Below, piece by piece: positions 22,934 through 31,887 of a stretch of DNA of 35,785 nucleotides (positions within the stretch are counted from its first letter, which is position 1; each line of letters starts with the position of its first letter). The notes below the pieces were generated by a model. That model saw only the letters and a program-made list of their open reading frames with translations, did no database searches and was not told the origin of the DNA. Position numbers and translations under genes: made by a program. Origin of the DNA: Rhizobium ecuadorense (GTDB lineage Bacteria > Pseudomonadota > Alphaproteobacteria > Rhizobiales > Rhizobiaceae); the NCBI RefSeq assembly GCF_001187535.1, contig NZ_LFIO01001412.1, positions 1-35,785 on the forward strand, in the 5' to 3' direction.

Positions 22934-22934
22934 G

Positions 22935-23849
22935 ATGAGACAGGGCGCGCGTATCTCCGTTCATCTGCTCAGCATGGCTCTCGTCATTGGGCTTGCTGCC
23001 GCCTTGGCCACGCCGGGTCGCGCCGAGGTCTATAAGGATTTCCGGGCGACGCTGAATTCGATGCTGGCCGGCATTGTCGGCGCGCCGGAACGTTCGCCGC
23101 GCGATCTCGTCATCAACGGCCAGCCGCTCGAGTTCACGCCCTACCAGAGCGATCGCAGCATTTCCGACATCACCGACGAATGGCTGCGGGTGCTGGCCGT
23201 CAATACCCGCCCTGCCCTGCCGAAAAGCAATGACAGGCAGGAACTGACCGCGGTCATCGCCGCCAACATGCTGATCGTCCCGAAGGTAAGCCGCATCCGC
23301 GATGATCTCGCCGTGGTGGTGCGGTTCTTCGACGGCGATGGCGAGGCAGCGCTCGATTATCTCCGACGGCAGGACCCGGCAAATCCCTCGGCAAGGGCGC
23401 CGATCCCCGGCGTCTCGATCATGATCCGCCGCCCCGCCGATGCGCCGGTGACCGAGGTGCTGATGAGCCGCTTCCAAGATGTGGCGTCGTCGCTGCCGGC
23501 CTTTGCGGCGCCCGCCGATGTCAGCAAGCTGCCGCAGTCGCTGCGTCCGCCGGCCGGGGTCGAGGTGCTGAGCGATATCGGCGACCGCGACAAGGGCCAC
23601 ACGTCGCGTACCGTCGTCTCGAAAGGCTCTCTGTCGGCCGTGCGCTGGTCAGATCAGCGCGCCGAGCTTCTCACCCGTGACGGTTTCACCATTGAGGCGG
23701 CGCCGGCTGAGCGCGGCGGGGTTACCGCGCTCTATGGCCGGCGCGGCAGCGTCGAGGCCAATGTTCTCTACACCAGCAGCAAGAGCGACGGCCGGACCGT
23801 CGAGGTCATTCAAATCAGGCAACCCTTCGTCGAAGGAATAACACCATGA
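22935..23849 (+). CDS. Exported protein of unknown function in the tad operon
   Basis: This 304-residue protein has a clear signal peptide (ARISVHLLSMALVIGLAAAL, then ATPGRAEV as cleavage region). The mature part is mixed alpha/beta with no cysteines and no secretin or TPR motif that I can recognise. It lies one base after a TadE-like gene and overlaps cpaB by 4 bases, in the place where other tad operons carry a secretin or CpaC-type gene. A periplasmic assembly role is a guess from position. Confidence 0.7.
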   Translation: MRQGARISVHLLSMALVIGLAAALATPGRAEVYKDFRATLNSMLAGIVGAPERSPRDLVINGQPLEFTPYQSDRSISDITDEWLRVLAVNTRPALPKSNDRQELTAVIAANMLIVPKVSRIRDDLAVVVRFFDGDGEAALDYLRRQDPANPSARAPIPGVSIMIRRPADAPVTEVLMSRFQDVASSLPAFAAPADVSKLPQSLRPPAGVEVLSDIGDRDKGHTSRTVVSKGSLSAVRWSDQRAELLTRDGFTIEAAPAERGGVTALYGRRGSVEANVLYTSSKSDGRTVEVIQIRQPFVEGITP

Positions 23850-24781
23850 ACTGGAAGCTCATCGCGGCCGTCATCGTCGGGCTGATCACCGGCGTTCTGC
23901 TCTACTTCTGGACCGAGAGCGTCAAGAACGAGCAGGTGGCCTATGCCTTCATGCGGCTCCAGCCCGACAGGAAGGTGACGCGCGGTCAGGCGATCACGCC
24001 GGACATGCTCGCCGAACCGGTCATGCTGCCGGAAAGCTTCGGGGCGCTCGCCAAGCTCGCCGTGCCTGCGGCCAGCGCCTATCAGGAATGGCTGAAGGAC
24101 AGGACGGCCGCCGCCGACATTCCGGCCGGCTCGGTGCTGCTCTTCCAGTATTTCGACGATAATGACGGCGGGCGGCTGACGACGATGATTGCGCCCGGCA
24201 AACGGGCGCTCACCCTTCCCGTCAACGCGGCCGCCGCCGTCGGCCACTTCGTCGAACCGGGCAGCTATGTCGATATTATCGGCACGGTCGATGAGCCGGT
24301 CGAACCGGTGGCACCCGCCGCACCCCAGCCGGGAACCCCCGGCCAGGCGCCTGCCGTTCCGGGCCAGGCGCCTGCCGTGGCCGGGCAGCCGCAGGCGCCC
24401 GCCCAGCCGGCCTCGCCGGTCGAGCAGATGCTGAAGAACTATCTCACCCAATATCCCGGCGCCGACGAGAATGACGTCAATGCCTACCGCAAACAGGCAC
24501 AGGATTATAAACTCGGCATCAGCTCGCGCACCCGCGTCGTCACCCGCACCTTCCTGCAGAATGTCAAAGTGCTGGCCGTCGGCGCGGCGACGACGGCCGA
24601 GGGCGCCATCACCAAGGCCAACAGCACCTACAATAACGTGACCGTCGAAGTGACGCCGTCGGAGGCCGAAATGCTGATTTTTGCGCTCGGCCAGTCGAAC
24701 GGCAGCCTGAACATGGTGCTGCGCAATCCGGCCGACAATAGCGTCGAGGAATTGCCGAGCATCAACTGGACGCGCATGTGA
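23846..24781 (+). CDS. cpaB: CpaB/RcpC-like pilus assembly protein
   Basis: This 311-residue inner-membrane-anchored periplasmic protein has an N-terminal span at residues 4-22 (KLIAAVIVGLITGVLLYFW). An SAF-like segment (KVTRGQAITPDMLAEPVMLPES) follows, then the RcpC/CpaB core APGKRALTLPVNAAAAVG and VEPGSYVDIIGTVD near 115-150. A Pro/Ala/Gln-rich linker runs from about 155 to 190, and the family's C-terminal part includes TRTFLQNVKVLAVG and VEVTPSEAEMLIFALGQ. It is thought to help stabilise the outer-membrane channel in Tad systems. Confidence 0.87.
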   Translation: MNWKLIAAVIVGLITGVLLYFWTESVKNEQVAYAFMRLQPDRKVTRGQAITPDMLAEPVMLPESFGALAKLAVPAASAYQEWLKDRTAAADIPAGSVLLFQYFDDNDGGRLTTMIAPGKRALTLPVNAAAAVGHFVEPGSYVDIIGTVDEPVEPVAPAAPQPGTPGQAPAVPGQAPAVAGQPQAPAQPASPVEQMLKNYLTQYPGADENDVNAYRKQAQDYKLGISSRTRVVTRTFLQNVKVLAVGAATTAEGAITKANSTYNNVTVEVTPSEAEMLIFALGQSNGSLNMVLRNPADNSVEELPSINWTRM

Positions 24782-24801
24782 GCGTTGCGGGGGAGTGAGC
24801 C

Positions 24802-26700
24802 ATGCTGTTGAAGATTTCCTATGAGGATGGCAGCGGCCGGGAGGTGATCCCGCTTTCTTCCAATGAGACCTATTTCGTCGGCGAAAGCAGCACGCTGACG
24901 CTGCCGGCCGGCGCCGGCGTCGTGCGGCTGCGCGGCAGCCACGTCTCCTCGCCGCAATTCGTGCTGCGCAAGTCCGGCCAGGGCTGGTCGGTGCAGCATC
25001 ACGGCCGCAACCCGACCCGCGTCGACGATCAGCCGCTGCGGGCCGGCACGCCGGTTGCGGTCTCGGCCGGCATGTCGATCTGGGTGCCGAACGTCACCAT
25101 CGAATTGGTCGAGCCGGCCGCGGCTCAAGAAGCGGTGACGCAGTTTCCGGACCAGGAGCGGGTGCTGGCGTTGCAGATGGAGATCCATGAGCGATTGCTA
25201 AAAGACACGCAATATGACCGACTGGTCAAATCCTCCGATTTCGGCCGCGAGGACACGCGCAACCGCATCCGCGAACGGCTCGACATGTTCATCAAGGAGG
25301 CGCTCGACGCAGCACCCCAGGATCTCGTCATCCTGGTCATCAAGAACGCCGTCTATCGGTGGCTGGCAAAACGCATCGCCCGCACCGGGCGGCGCGATGC
25401 CTCGTCGACGGCCGCCAGCCTGTTGCGCGAGGAGCAGGACAATCGCCGCCTGTTCGATGTCGGCAAGGCGCTGATCTCGGCGCTGCAGCTGAAGCTGAAT
25501 TTCGAATCCACCCGCGCCGATTTCGCCCAGCTCGACACGCGGTTCAGCGCCGCCTTCCAGTCCCGCCAGGCCCTCTTCAATGCCGGCGACCGCTACGAGA
25601 TCGCCCATATGCATCTGCGCTCCAACATCGAGGAGCTGATGTACCGCTGGGGCACGATTTCGGAGCTGATGGATCTCGACGTCATTTCGGAAATCATGGT
25701 GACGCGCTACGACGAGATCTATGTCGAAAAATTCGGCCTGCTGGAGCGCTATCCCTTCGCCTTTGCCAATGAGCGGCAACTGATGAAGGTGATCGAGCGC
25801 ATCGCCGTCGATTCCAACCGCTCGATCAACGAGAGCGAGGCGATGGCCGACTTCCGCATGCCGGATGGATCGCGCGTCAACGCCGTCATTCCGCCGCTGG
25901 CGGTCAAGGGCGCCTGCCTGACCATCCGCAAATTCGGCGGCAAATCGCGGCTCGACATCTCCAAGCTGGTCACCGCAGGCGCGCTCAGCGAGCCGATGCG
26001 CGCCTTCCTCGAGGCGGCGGTGCGCGCCCGCAAGAACATCGTTGTGTCAGGCGGCACCGGCTCCGGCAAGACGACACTGCTGAACAGCCTGTCGCAGTTC
26101 ATCCCGATCGGCGAGCGCGTCGTGGCCGTCGAGGACACGTCGGAACTGCAGCTCGACGGCATCCATGTCGTCTACCTGCAATCGCGGCCGAAGACGGCGG
26201 AGTCCGAAACCAGCGTCACCATCCGCGATCTGGTGCGCAACGCCCTGCGCATGCGCCCCGACCGCATCATCGTCGGCGAGTGCCGCGGCGCCGAGGCGAT
26301 CGACATGCTGCAGGCGATGAACACCGGCCATGCCGGCTCGATGACGACGGCGCATGCCAATACGCCGCAGGACATGATGACCCGCCTGGAGGTGATGGTG
26401 CTGCAGGGCCAGAGCTCGCTGCCGGTGATGGCGATCCGCCAGCAGATCGTCGCCGCCGTCGAGCTCGTCGTGCAGCTCAACCGCCTGGAAAGCGGGCGGC
26501 GCGCGGTGACCGAAATATCCGAGGTGATCGGCATCGATCCCGATACCGGCCTCGTCATCGTCGAGCCGATCTTCCATCTCGTCGGCCGCGCCGGCGGCCA
26601 GGCGGTGCATGCCTTCACCGGCTATCTGCCGAGTTTCGTCGCCGAACTCGTCGAGTTCGGCGAAGACGGCCAAATCGAAAAACTCGACATGTTCGTTTGA
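24802..26700 (+). CDS. cpaF: CpaF/TadA ATPase with N-terminal FHA-like domain
   Basis: This 632-residue protein is longer than usual CpaF. Residues 1-110 look like a forkhead-associated-type beta domain (YFVGESSTLTLPAGAGVVRL, RGSHVSSPQFVLRK, VQHHGRNPTRVDDQPL). A helical linker follows, then a complete CpaF: LDVISEIMVTRYDEIYVEKFG, RMPDGSRVNAVIPPL, Walker A GGTGSGKTT near 417, EDTSELQL, Walker B RMRPDRIIVGECRGAEA, and GHAGSMTTAHANTPQDM. It powers pilus assembly or secretion. The FHA-like domain suggests phosphothreonine-dependent docking, an unusual fusion. The start follows GGGGGAG. Confidence 0.88.
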   Translation: MLLKISYEDGSGREVIPLSSNETYFVGESSTLTLPAGAGVVRLRGSHVSSPQFVLRKSGQGWSVQHHGRNPTRVDDQPLRAGTPVAVSAGMSIWVPNVTIELVEPAAAQEAVTQFPDQERVLALQMEIHERLLKDTQYDRLVKSSDFGREDTRNRIRERLDMFIKEALDAAPQDLVILVIKNAVYRWLAKRIARTGRRDASSTAASLLREEQDNRRLFDVGKALISALQLKLNFESTRADFAQLDTRFSAAFQSRQALFNAGDRYEIAHMHLRSNIEELMYRWGTISELMDLDVISEIMVTRYDEIYVEKFGLLERYPFAFANERQLMKVIERIAVDSNRSINESEAMADFRMPDGSRVNAVIPPLAVKGACLTIRKFGGKSRLDISKLVTAGALSEPMRAFLEAAVRARKNIVVSGGTGSGKTTLLNSLSQFIPIGERVVAVEDTSELQLDGIHVVYLQSRPKTAESETSVTIRDLVRNALRMRPDRIIVGECRGAEAIDMLQAMNTGHAGSMTTAHANTPQDMMTRLEVMVLQGQSSLPVMAIRQQIVAAVELVVQLNRLESGRRAVTEISEVIGIDPDTGLVIVEPIFHLVGRAGGQAVHAFTGYLPSFVAELVEFGEDGQIEKLDMFV

Positions 26701-26709
26701 GGAAAAACC

Positions 26710-27573
26710 ATGGATATCAGCATTCTGCAGATTTTTACGGTCGCCCTCGGGGCGGTGACGGCGGGGCTGCTGGTCTGGGGGGCGCCGGTGCGCTGGCCGG
26801 CGCCGCTTCTGCGCGCCACCGAACGCGATATCGCGCTCGCCAGCGAGGCGGCGCAGGTCTTCGGGCGCGATGCCGTGCCGCCCTATACGATGATCCTGGC
26901 CTACGGCATCACGGCAATCGTCGTCTTCCTGCTGATCTCGCTGATCTTCGGGCCGATCTTCGGCATCGTCATCGCCATTCCGGTCGCCTTCTTCCTGCCC
27001 AAGGCGGTGATCCGCTATTTCCTGCAGCGCCGCTGGCTGCAGATCGAATCGCAGCTTCCCTATGCCGTCGACCAGATCGTCTCGGCGGTGCGCACCGGCA
27101 AGCCGCTCGCCGTCGCTGTCAATGCGGTGGCCGATACCGGCCAGATGCCGGCCTCGCGCGAGTTCGAGCGCATCGCCCGCGAGCAGAAGCTCGGCATCGG
27201 CCTGGTCGAGGCGCTGGACCGCCACGGCCGCACCGTGCCGAGCCTGCACTTCAAGATGGTCGACGCCGCCCTCGGCCTTTTCGCCCGCCAGGGCGGTGAT
27301 ATTTCCGAGCCGCTGACGGAAATGTCGAAATCCTTCAAGGAAATCTGGAAGCTCGATCAGAAGATCACCACCTCGTCGTCGCAGGCGCGGATGAATTTCC
27401 GCGTCGTCAATGGCGGCGCGCTGTTCATGATCCTGATGATCTTCTTCGGCCAGCCGGAGCTGATCGACAAGGTGTTCGGCAACGCCATCGGCATCGTCAT
27501 CGCCATCGTCGGCGCCATTCTTTATGCCACCGGTTTCTTCTGGATGCGCTCGATGATGAAGGTGTCGGTCTGA
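26710..27573 (+). CDS. tadB: TadB-type inner-membrane platform protein
   Basis: This 287-residue protein of the GspF/TadB family has N-terminal hydrophobic segments (ISILQIFTVALGAVTAGLLV; two more near 65-100). The cytoplasmic T2SSF domain includes QLPYAVDQIVSAVRTGKPLA and GLVEALDRHGRTVPSLHFK, and a C-terminal span pair precedes FFWMRSMMKVSV. It forms the membrane platform driven by the CpaF ATPase. GAGGAAA precedes the start by 6 bases. It overlaps tadC by one base (TGATG). Confidence 0.88.
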   Translation: MDISILQIFTVALGAVTAGLLVWGAPVRWPAPLLRATERDIALASEAAQVFGRDAVPPYTMILAYGITAIVVFLLISLIFGPIFGIVIAIPVAFFLPKAVIRYFLQRRWLQIESQLPYAVDQIVSAVRTGKPLAVAVNAVADTGQMPASREFERIAREQKLGIGLVEALDRHGRTVPSLHFKMVDAALGLFARQGGDISEPLTEMSKSFKEIWKLDQKITTSSSQARMNFRVVNGGALFMILMIFFGQPELIDKVFGNAIGIVIAIVGAILYATGFFWMRSMMKVSV

Positions 27574-28475
27574 TGTCTGCGATCCCTCTTGGCCCCCTCG
27601 CCATCGTCTTTGCCGGCATCACTGCGGCCCTTTTCGTCTGGTGGATCGGCGATCTGCTCGGCAGCATCCAGGTGGTGCGCCGCTCCCACGGCGGTGACGG
27701 GCCGCCGCCGAATATCGTCGACAGCATCGGCATGCGCACACCGGTCGAATTCGTGCTGCTGCATTTCGAACCGCTGCTCGCCGACTACGGCGCCCAGCTG
27801 GAGCAGAAGCTGATCTATGGCGGCCGCCCCTTCGGCGGCGTCACCGGGCGCGAATATATCGCGTTGCTCGTCGTGCTCAGCCTCTTCGGCTTCATCCTGC
27901 TCGGGGTGCTGTTCGGCATTGCCAGCGGCAGTATCATCGGCGGGCTGGTCGCCGGGCTGATCCTCGGGCTGATCCCCGCCATCTATTTCTGGGTCGTCGC
28001 CGACGACAAGATGCAGGACCGCAAGGAGCGCATTTCGCGCGAATTTCCCTATTTCCTCGATCTCGTCGTCATGACGCAGCAGGCGCAGGCCACCCTGCCG
28101 GAAAGCCTGCGGCTTTATGCCGAGGCTGCACCCGGCACGGTGATGAGCGAGGAGATCGATCAGACGCTGAAGGACGTGGCGCTCGGTACCGGCATGGTCG
28201 AGGCGCTGCAGCGGCTGGAGCGAAGGATGACCGCCGAGGAGGTCATCCGCGTCATTCGCGCGGTGATCCAGGGCGAGGTCGAGGGCAGTAACCGCGTCGA
28301 GCTGTTGCGCGAACATGCGCGCGACCTGCGCTTCCGCCGCTGGGAGAAGGCCGATAGGGCCAGTGAAAAGCTGAAGGCCAAGATCGTCATGCCGGCGATG
28401 ATGATCGTCGTGTCGATCCTGCTTCTGGTGCTGGCACCGGCAATTGTCGAGATGATGTCGAGTGGGATGTTCTGA
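27573..28475 (+). CDS. tadC: TadC-type inner-membrane platform protein
   Basis: This 300-residue protein of the GspF/TadC family has an N-terminal span (LAIVFAGITAALFVWWIGDL), two spans near 95-140, and a T2SSF domain with SREFPYFLDLVVMTQQAQAT and MVEALQRLERRMTAEEVIR. The C-terminal span ends AIVEMMSSGMF. It pairs with TadB to make the platform. It is coupled to tadB by a TGATG overlap and followed 2 bases later by the FHA gene. Confidence 0.88.
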   Translation: MSAIPLGPLAIVFAGITAALFVWWIGDLLGSIQVVRRSHGGDGPPPNIVDSIGMRTPVEFVLLHFEPLLADYGAQLEQKLIYGGRPFGGVTGREYIALLVVLSLFGFILLGVLFGIASGSIIGGLVAGLILGLIPAIYFWVVADDKMQDRKERISREFPYFLDLVVMTQQAQATLPESLRLYAEAAPGTVMSEEIDQTLKDVALGTGMVEALQRLERRMTAEEVIRVIRAVIQGEVEGSNRVELLREHARDLRFRRWEKADRASEKLKAKIVMPAMMIVVSILLLVLAPAIVEMMSSGMF

Positions 28476-28477
28476 TC

Positions 28478-29353
28478 ATGGCCTTTTCCTTCTTTCGCGG
28501 AAACAAACCAAGCCTCCTGCAGACCGGTCCCGGCGGCCAGAGCCGCAGCCATGTGCTCGACCGGCCGGAGATGTCGATCGGCCGGGCTGCCAATGCCGAT
28601 ATCGTCGTCGACGATCCGTTTCTGGCGCCGATCCATGCGCGTATCGAAAAACAGAGCGACGGCGGCTTCATCATCCGCCGCATGGGGCTGAACCCGATCA
28701 TGCTGCGCGGCGAAGCGCTGCTGCAGACGGCCTCGCTGAAAGCCGGCGACAGCTTCCGCCTCGGCAAGGATGTCGAATTCCAGTTCGTCGTCAAAGCCGC
28801 CGCCAAGGAGGCGCCGAAGAAGGAGGCGGCCAAGACGGGTGACGACAAGCCGAAGAAGCCGCTCTTCAAGCAGCCGGCCTTCCTCGCCGGCATGGGCCTC
28901 GTCTATCTCGCCATCGTCGGCATCATCGGCTACGTCATCCTGTCGGACAGCGGCAGCACCGAGGGCGGCCCGACGGCCGAGCGCATCAATGCCGAAGCCG
29001 CCCGCATCCCGACCTGCATCAAGAACGCCCGGCGCATGCGCCAGGTCTCCGAAGCAAGCTTCAACGGCGCCGTCGGCGGCCGCGTCGGCCGCGACGGCGA
29101 TGTCACCTATGCCGCCCTTTCGCTTAGCGCCGAACCGGCCGACGACGTGGCACTGGCAAAGGCTGCCGAGCCGATCGTCGAGGCCTACAAACGCACGGCA
29201 CTTGCCGCGCTTGCCTCGGAAAACCGCGGCAACAAAACGCTGGCGCTGACGCTCTACCAGCAGACCTACGATCTTGTGCCCGACATCAACTGCTCGGCGG
29301 CGCGTTTCGCGCTGCAGCGGCGAGCGGCGGTGAAGCCGCCGGCGCGGCGGTGA
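28478..29353 (+). CDS. FHA-domain membrane protein closing the tad operon
   Basis: This 291-residue protein has an FHA domain at about residues 20-110, with the core motifs MSIGRAANADIVVDDP, APIHARIE and IMLRGEAL. The Gly-Arg and the Ser/His-Ala-Arg positions for phosphothreonine binding are present. A Lys/Ala/Pro-rich linker and one membrane span (FLAGMGLVYLAIVGIIGYVIL) follow, then a periplasmic domain of about 120 residues with two cysteines. With the FHA-like domain on CpaF, this is the second phospho-peptide-type module in the operon. No kinase gene is seen in the window. Confidence 0.82.
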   Translation: MAFSFFRGNKPSLLQTGPGGQSRSHVLDRPEMSIGRAANADIVVDDPFLAPIHARIEKQSDGGFIIRRMGLNPIMLRGEALLQTASLKAGDSFRLGKDVEFQFVVKAAAKEAPKKEAAKTGDDKPKKPLFKQPAFLAGMGLVYLAIVGIIGYVILSDSGSTEGGPTAERINAEAARIPTCIKNARRMRQVSEASFNGAVGGRVGRDGDVTYAALSLSAEPADDVALAKAAEPIVEAYKRTALAALASENRGNKTLALTLYQQTYDLVPDINCSAARFALQRRAAVKPPARR

Positions 29354-29356
29354 GCG

Positions 29357-29382
29357 CCGGTCGTGCGCCGCGGCTTGACCGG
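29357..29382 (+). terminator. Hairpin after the tad operon
   Basis: CCGGTC (29357-29362) pairs with GACCGG (29377-29382) around a GC-rich loop, four bases after the last stop. There is no T-run. It is a modest candidate for the transcription end of the tad operon. Confidence 0.3.
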
Positions 29383-29433
29383 ATCCCAGCGGCTATGTCC
29401 TATCCCTTCGCGCACGTCGCGAGGCAACCGAAC

Positions 29434-29856
29434 TCAATCTTCATCTACCGATACCGTCACTTGTACGTCTAAACCAGCGGCAAATATTGATGAGATGTCC
29501 GCATTAGAGAGCCTTTGCGTATATCCTGCATCCGACTGATCTCGAGTGATGCATACGAAGATGTCCACATAACCACTCTCTATCCCTGGGAGCGACAAGA
29601 CATCTGGAAAATTGTTTCCAAGCGCATCTATCAGTTTTGCCAGCGCTTCACTCACGTTGGGGGTCATAAGAGGAACGGACAGCGTCCACATTCCAGTTCG
29701 CGCTCGCGCTGTCGCGCCACTGGCTGACGATCCTTCAGCACCCGCCTTCCAATGTGCGTCAGGTTTAACACCCAGGAACCGCGTCACATTCTCCGGATCA
29801 AGATTGTCACCGTGAAAATATATGGAAACTGATCCGATTTTCTCTGATTTCGTCAC
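29434..29856 (-). CDS. DUF4279-type small protein
   Basis: This 140-residue cytoplasmic protein starts at a GTG (29856), with GGACGGAAAC upstream. The pattern VSIYFHGDNLDPENVTRFLGVKPD, then TGMWTLSVP and a C-terminal VDIFVCI strand, fits the DUF4279 family. That family's members are scattered in accessory regions and of unknown function; some lie beside toxin or immunity genes. It stands alone here, reading toward the tad operon. The family call is from memory of the pattern. Confidence 0.65.
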   Translation of the reverse strand: MTKSEKIGSVSIYFHGDNLDPENVTRFLGVKPDAHWKAGAEGSSASGATARARTGMWTLSVPLMTPNVSEALAKLIDALGNNFPDVLSLPGIESGYVDIFVCITRDQSDAGYTQRLSNADISSIFAAGLDVQVTVSVDED

Positions 29857-29927
29857 CTAAGTTTCCGTCCCGAAACTGCTCATGAGTATTGATGATCTCT
29901 GTCGGCCCGAAGCGGTCATGCGTACCG

Positions 29928-30478
29928 TCAACGTACCTTGGAATATAAGAAGGCATCCCGCGGTACGTCCGAAATATTTGGGTGGAGAAGGTAACGTTGG
30001 AGGAATGCCTCCTTTGTCATTCCGGCTTTTTCCATGACCCTAGCCGATGCTCCATTCATTACGTCGCAAGATGCCTCGGTGCGGAAAATGAGAGGATGCG
30101 AAAGCGCGTGATCTACAGCCCATCTGATGACCTCACTAGCAATCCCATCTCCCCACCGATCTCTCCGAATAAGCCATCCATAGGATACCTTATGACCGGC
30201 TGGCCGCGCATCTACGCGTCCGACCAACTCGCTCGGCTGGTGCCGAAGGCATATAACAGCAGGAAACGATGTGCCTGCTTCCCATTCGCAGTGACTGCGC
30301 TCAGCCGCCTCTAGCGTCTGGCGAAGCTCGGCATGCGGCTTCCAGGTCAGATATTTCGTTACCTCTGGATCACTGTTCCAGCCGTCGAAGATTGCCTGAG
30401 CATCCGATGGGATGATGCGCTTTACAAGAAATCGGTCCGTAACAAATTCCTCAGGTAGCCTATATTTTTGTGCCATTT
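29928..30478 (-). CDS. GNAT-family N-acetyltransferase (RimJ-like)
   Basis: This protein of about 183 residues has TDRFLVKRIIPSDAQAIFDGW at the start and FPAVICL-like strands. The acetyl-CoA site is SYGWLIRRDRWGDGIASEVI, with the R/W-x-x-G-x-G/A motif, and FRTEASCDVMNGASARVMEKAG comes later. These are typical of RimJ/RimL-type acetyltransferases, and the substrate cannot be told. MAQKYR at 30478 matches the usual family start; an ATG at 30521 would add 14 unlike residues. The A+T-richer codon use suggests a different history from the tad genes. Confidence 0.75.
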
Positions 30479-30613
30479 CGTAATCGTTCTCAAAACGCGA
30501 TTTGTTTGTGTTCGTTATCATGGTTGCCCATTGTAGCCGAGCAACCAATGACAGCAATGTCCGCTCCTGGCGCGAAGCCGGCAACGATTGGGCTTGCTGC
30601 GCCTGATGTCGCA

Positions 30614-30747
30614 CACCCGCCTCGTCCTTCGAGGCCCCTGCGGGGCGCCTCAGGATGAGGCTCTCTTGAACCGCGGCGCCACATTCTCTGACCCCTGTGA
30701 TTTGCATATGGCATCTCAAGCGCCTGCTATTGGGGCGCGGCATCCTC
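30614..30747. repeat. Intergenic repeat, copy A
   Basis: A stretch of about 134 bases is repeated at 30838-30972 with few differences. It begins with an imperfect palindrome (CCTCGTCCTTCGAGG...CCTCAGGATGAGG) and includes GTGATTTGCATATGGCATCT. This looks like one of the palindromic mosaic repeats common between rhizobial genes (RIME-like); the class name is not certain. Confidence 0.75.
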
Positions 30748-30754
30748 CAACGTC

Positions 30755-30801
30755 CCTCATGCTGAGGTGCGCAGCCCAAGAGGGCGAAGCCTCGAAGCAC
30801 G
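30755..30801. repeat. Palindromic repeat between copies A and B
   Basis: CCTCATGCTGAGGTGCGCAG followed by GCCTCGAAGCACG is a variant of the palindrome that opens copies A and B, in the reverse order. It suggests that several units of one repeat family have accumulated here. Confidence 0.55.
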
Positions 30802-30837
30802 CCGCAACGCTGCTTCTTGCACGTCTCAACGCCTGAG

Positions 30838-30972
30838 CACCCGCCTCGTCCTTCGAGGCCCCTGCGTGGCGCCTCAGGATAGGGCTCTCTTGAACCCCGC
30901 CGCTACATTCTCCGACCCCCGTGATTTGCATATGGCATCTCAAGTGCCTGCTACTGGGGGCGCGGCGTCCTC
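30838..30972. repeat. Intergenic repeat, copy B
   Basis: This is the second direct copy of the unit at 30614-30747, shifted by 224 bases with only small substitutions and one-base indels. It includes the same opening palindrome and the GTGATTTGCATATGGCATCT core. Confidence 0.75.
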
Positions 30973-31233
30973 GGCGAGATCGGAAGCGAAGGCGCGTTAG
31001 CCCATGGGTACGGCGGAAGAGCTGGCAGCCTATGTCGAGGGATAGGCGCTGATCTCTCGAAGCGACCGATTGCCTGAAAAGGTTAGCTCTCTCTTGTGTG
31101 TGAGCAGCACCAATGACCACCGACGGCCCGAACGAGACATCGAACCTTCGCGTCTCGCCGAAGGGGATGACGAGCCGATAGACGACGCGTTTTTCGCAAC
31201 GCCTCTGTCAGGATGTCGTCATCCCCGCTCCAA
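30973..31233. other. Spacer without a supported gene
   Basis: Between repeat copy B and the isochorismatase-family gene I see no reading frame with a good start site. Short frames contain stretches such as DIEPSRLAEGDDEPIDDAFF, which may be the remains of a lost gene, but nothing allows naming it. Confidence 0.4.
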
Positions 31234-31887
31234 TCAGCCTGCCGCGCTCGGCACCGGCGTGTTGAGCAGTTGCTGTTCCCACAGATATGCGATCCCGCTT
31301 CCGCCGGCATGCTGGGTGATCACCTCGGTCAAGGCGGCGGCCTGGTCGGTCCGGGCCCAGTCGCGCTGCCATTCGGCCGCCAGTGCCAGCCAAGTCATCA
31401 TGTTTGCGCCAGCCGCGATCATGCGCTGGATGGCGACTTGATGGGCTTCGACCGACACAGCGCCGGATGCGTCGGTGATGACAGTGACATCCCAGCCTTC
31501 GCCGAGGGCCTGGATCGTCGGCATTGCGACGCATACCTCGGTCCACAGACCGGCGATGATCAGTTGCTTGCGACCGGTCGCCTTGACGGCGTCCACCACC
31601 TTCTCGTCCTGCCAGGTATTGATGAACGTCCGGTCGATCACCTCCTGACCGGGGAACACATCGGTGATCTGGGGGAAGAGGAAACCGCCGCGCGCGGCGA
31701 CCACGCTGGTCAGGATTGTCGGAACACCGAAGGCCCTGGCGGCTTTTGCCAGCCCGGTCGTATTGCTGATCACCATCTGCGGTTCGTGGCTGTTCACATT
31801 CGCGAGTTGGTAGGGCTGATGATCGATCAGAACGAGGACCGAATCCTCGGGACGAAGAAGCGAAGCAAGGCCATTGCGAAAAGTCAT
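31234..31887 (-). CDS. Isochorismatase-family cysteine hydrolase (YcaC-like)
   Basis: This 217-residue cytoplasmic hydrolase has the family's catalytic triad in view: Asp in VLVLIDHQPYQLANV, Lys in TGRKQLIIAGLWTE, and the nucleophile Cys in LWTEVCVAMPTIQALGEG. The overall pattern (LTSVVAARGGFLFPQI, VITDASGAVSVEAH) fits the YcaC-like branch, whose natural substrate is unknown. It is divergent from a LysR-type gene 132 bases away, which is a standard regulator-target pair. Confidence 0.87.
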   Translation of the reverse strand: MTFRNGLASLLRPEDSVLVLIDHQPYQLANVNSHEPQMVISNTTGLAKAARAFGVPTILTSVVAARGGFLFPQITDVFPGQEVIDRTFINTWQDEKVVDAVKATGRKQLIIAGLWTEVCVAMPTIQALGEGWDVTVITDASGAVSVEAHQVAIQRMIAAGANMMTWLALAAEWQRDWARTDQAAALTEVITQHAGGSGIAYLWEQQLLNTPVPSAAG

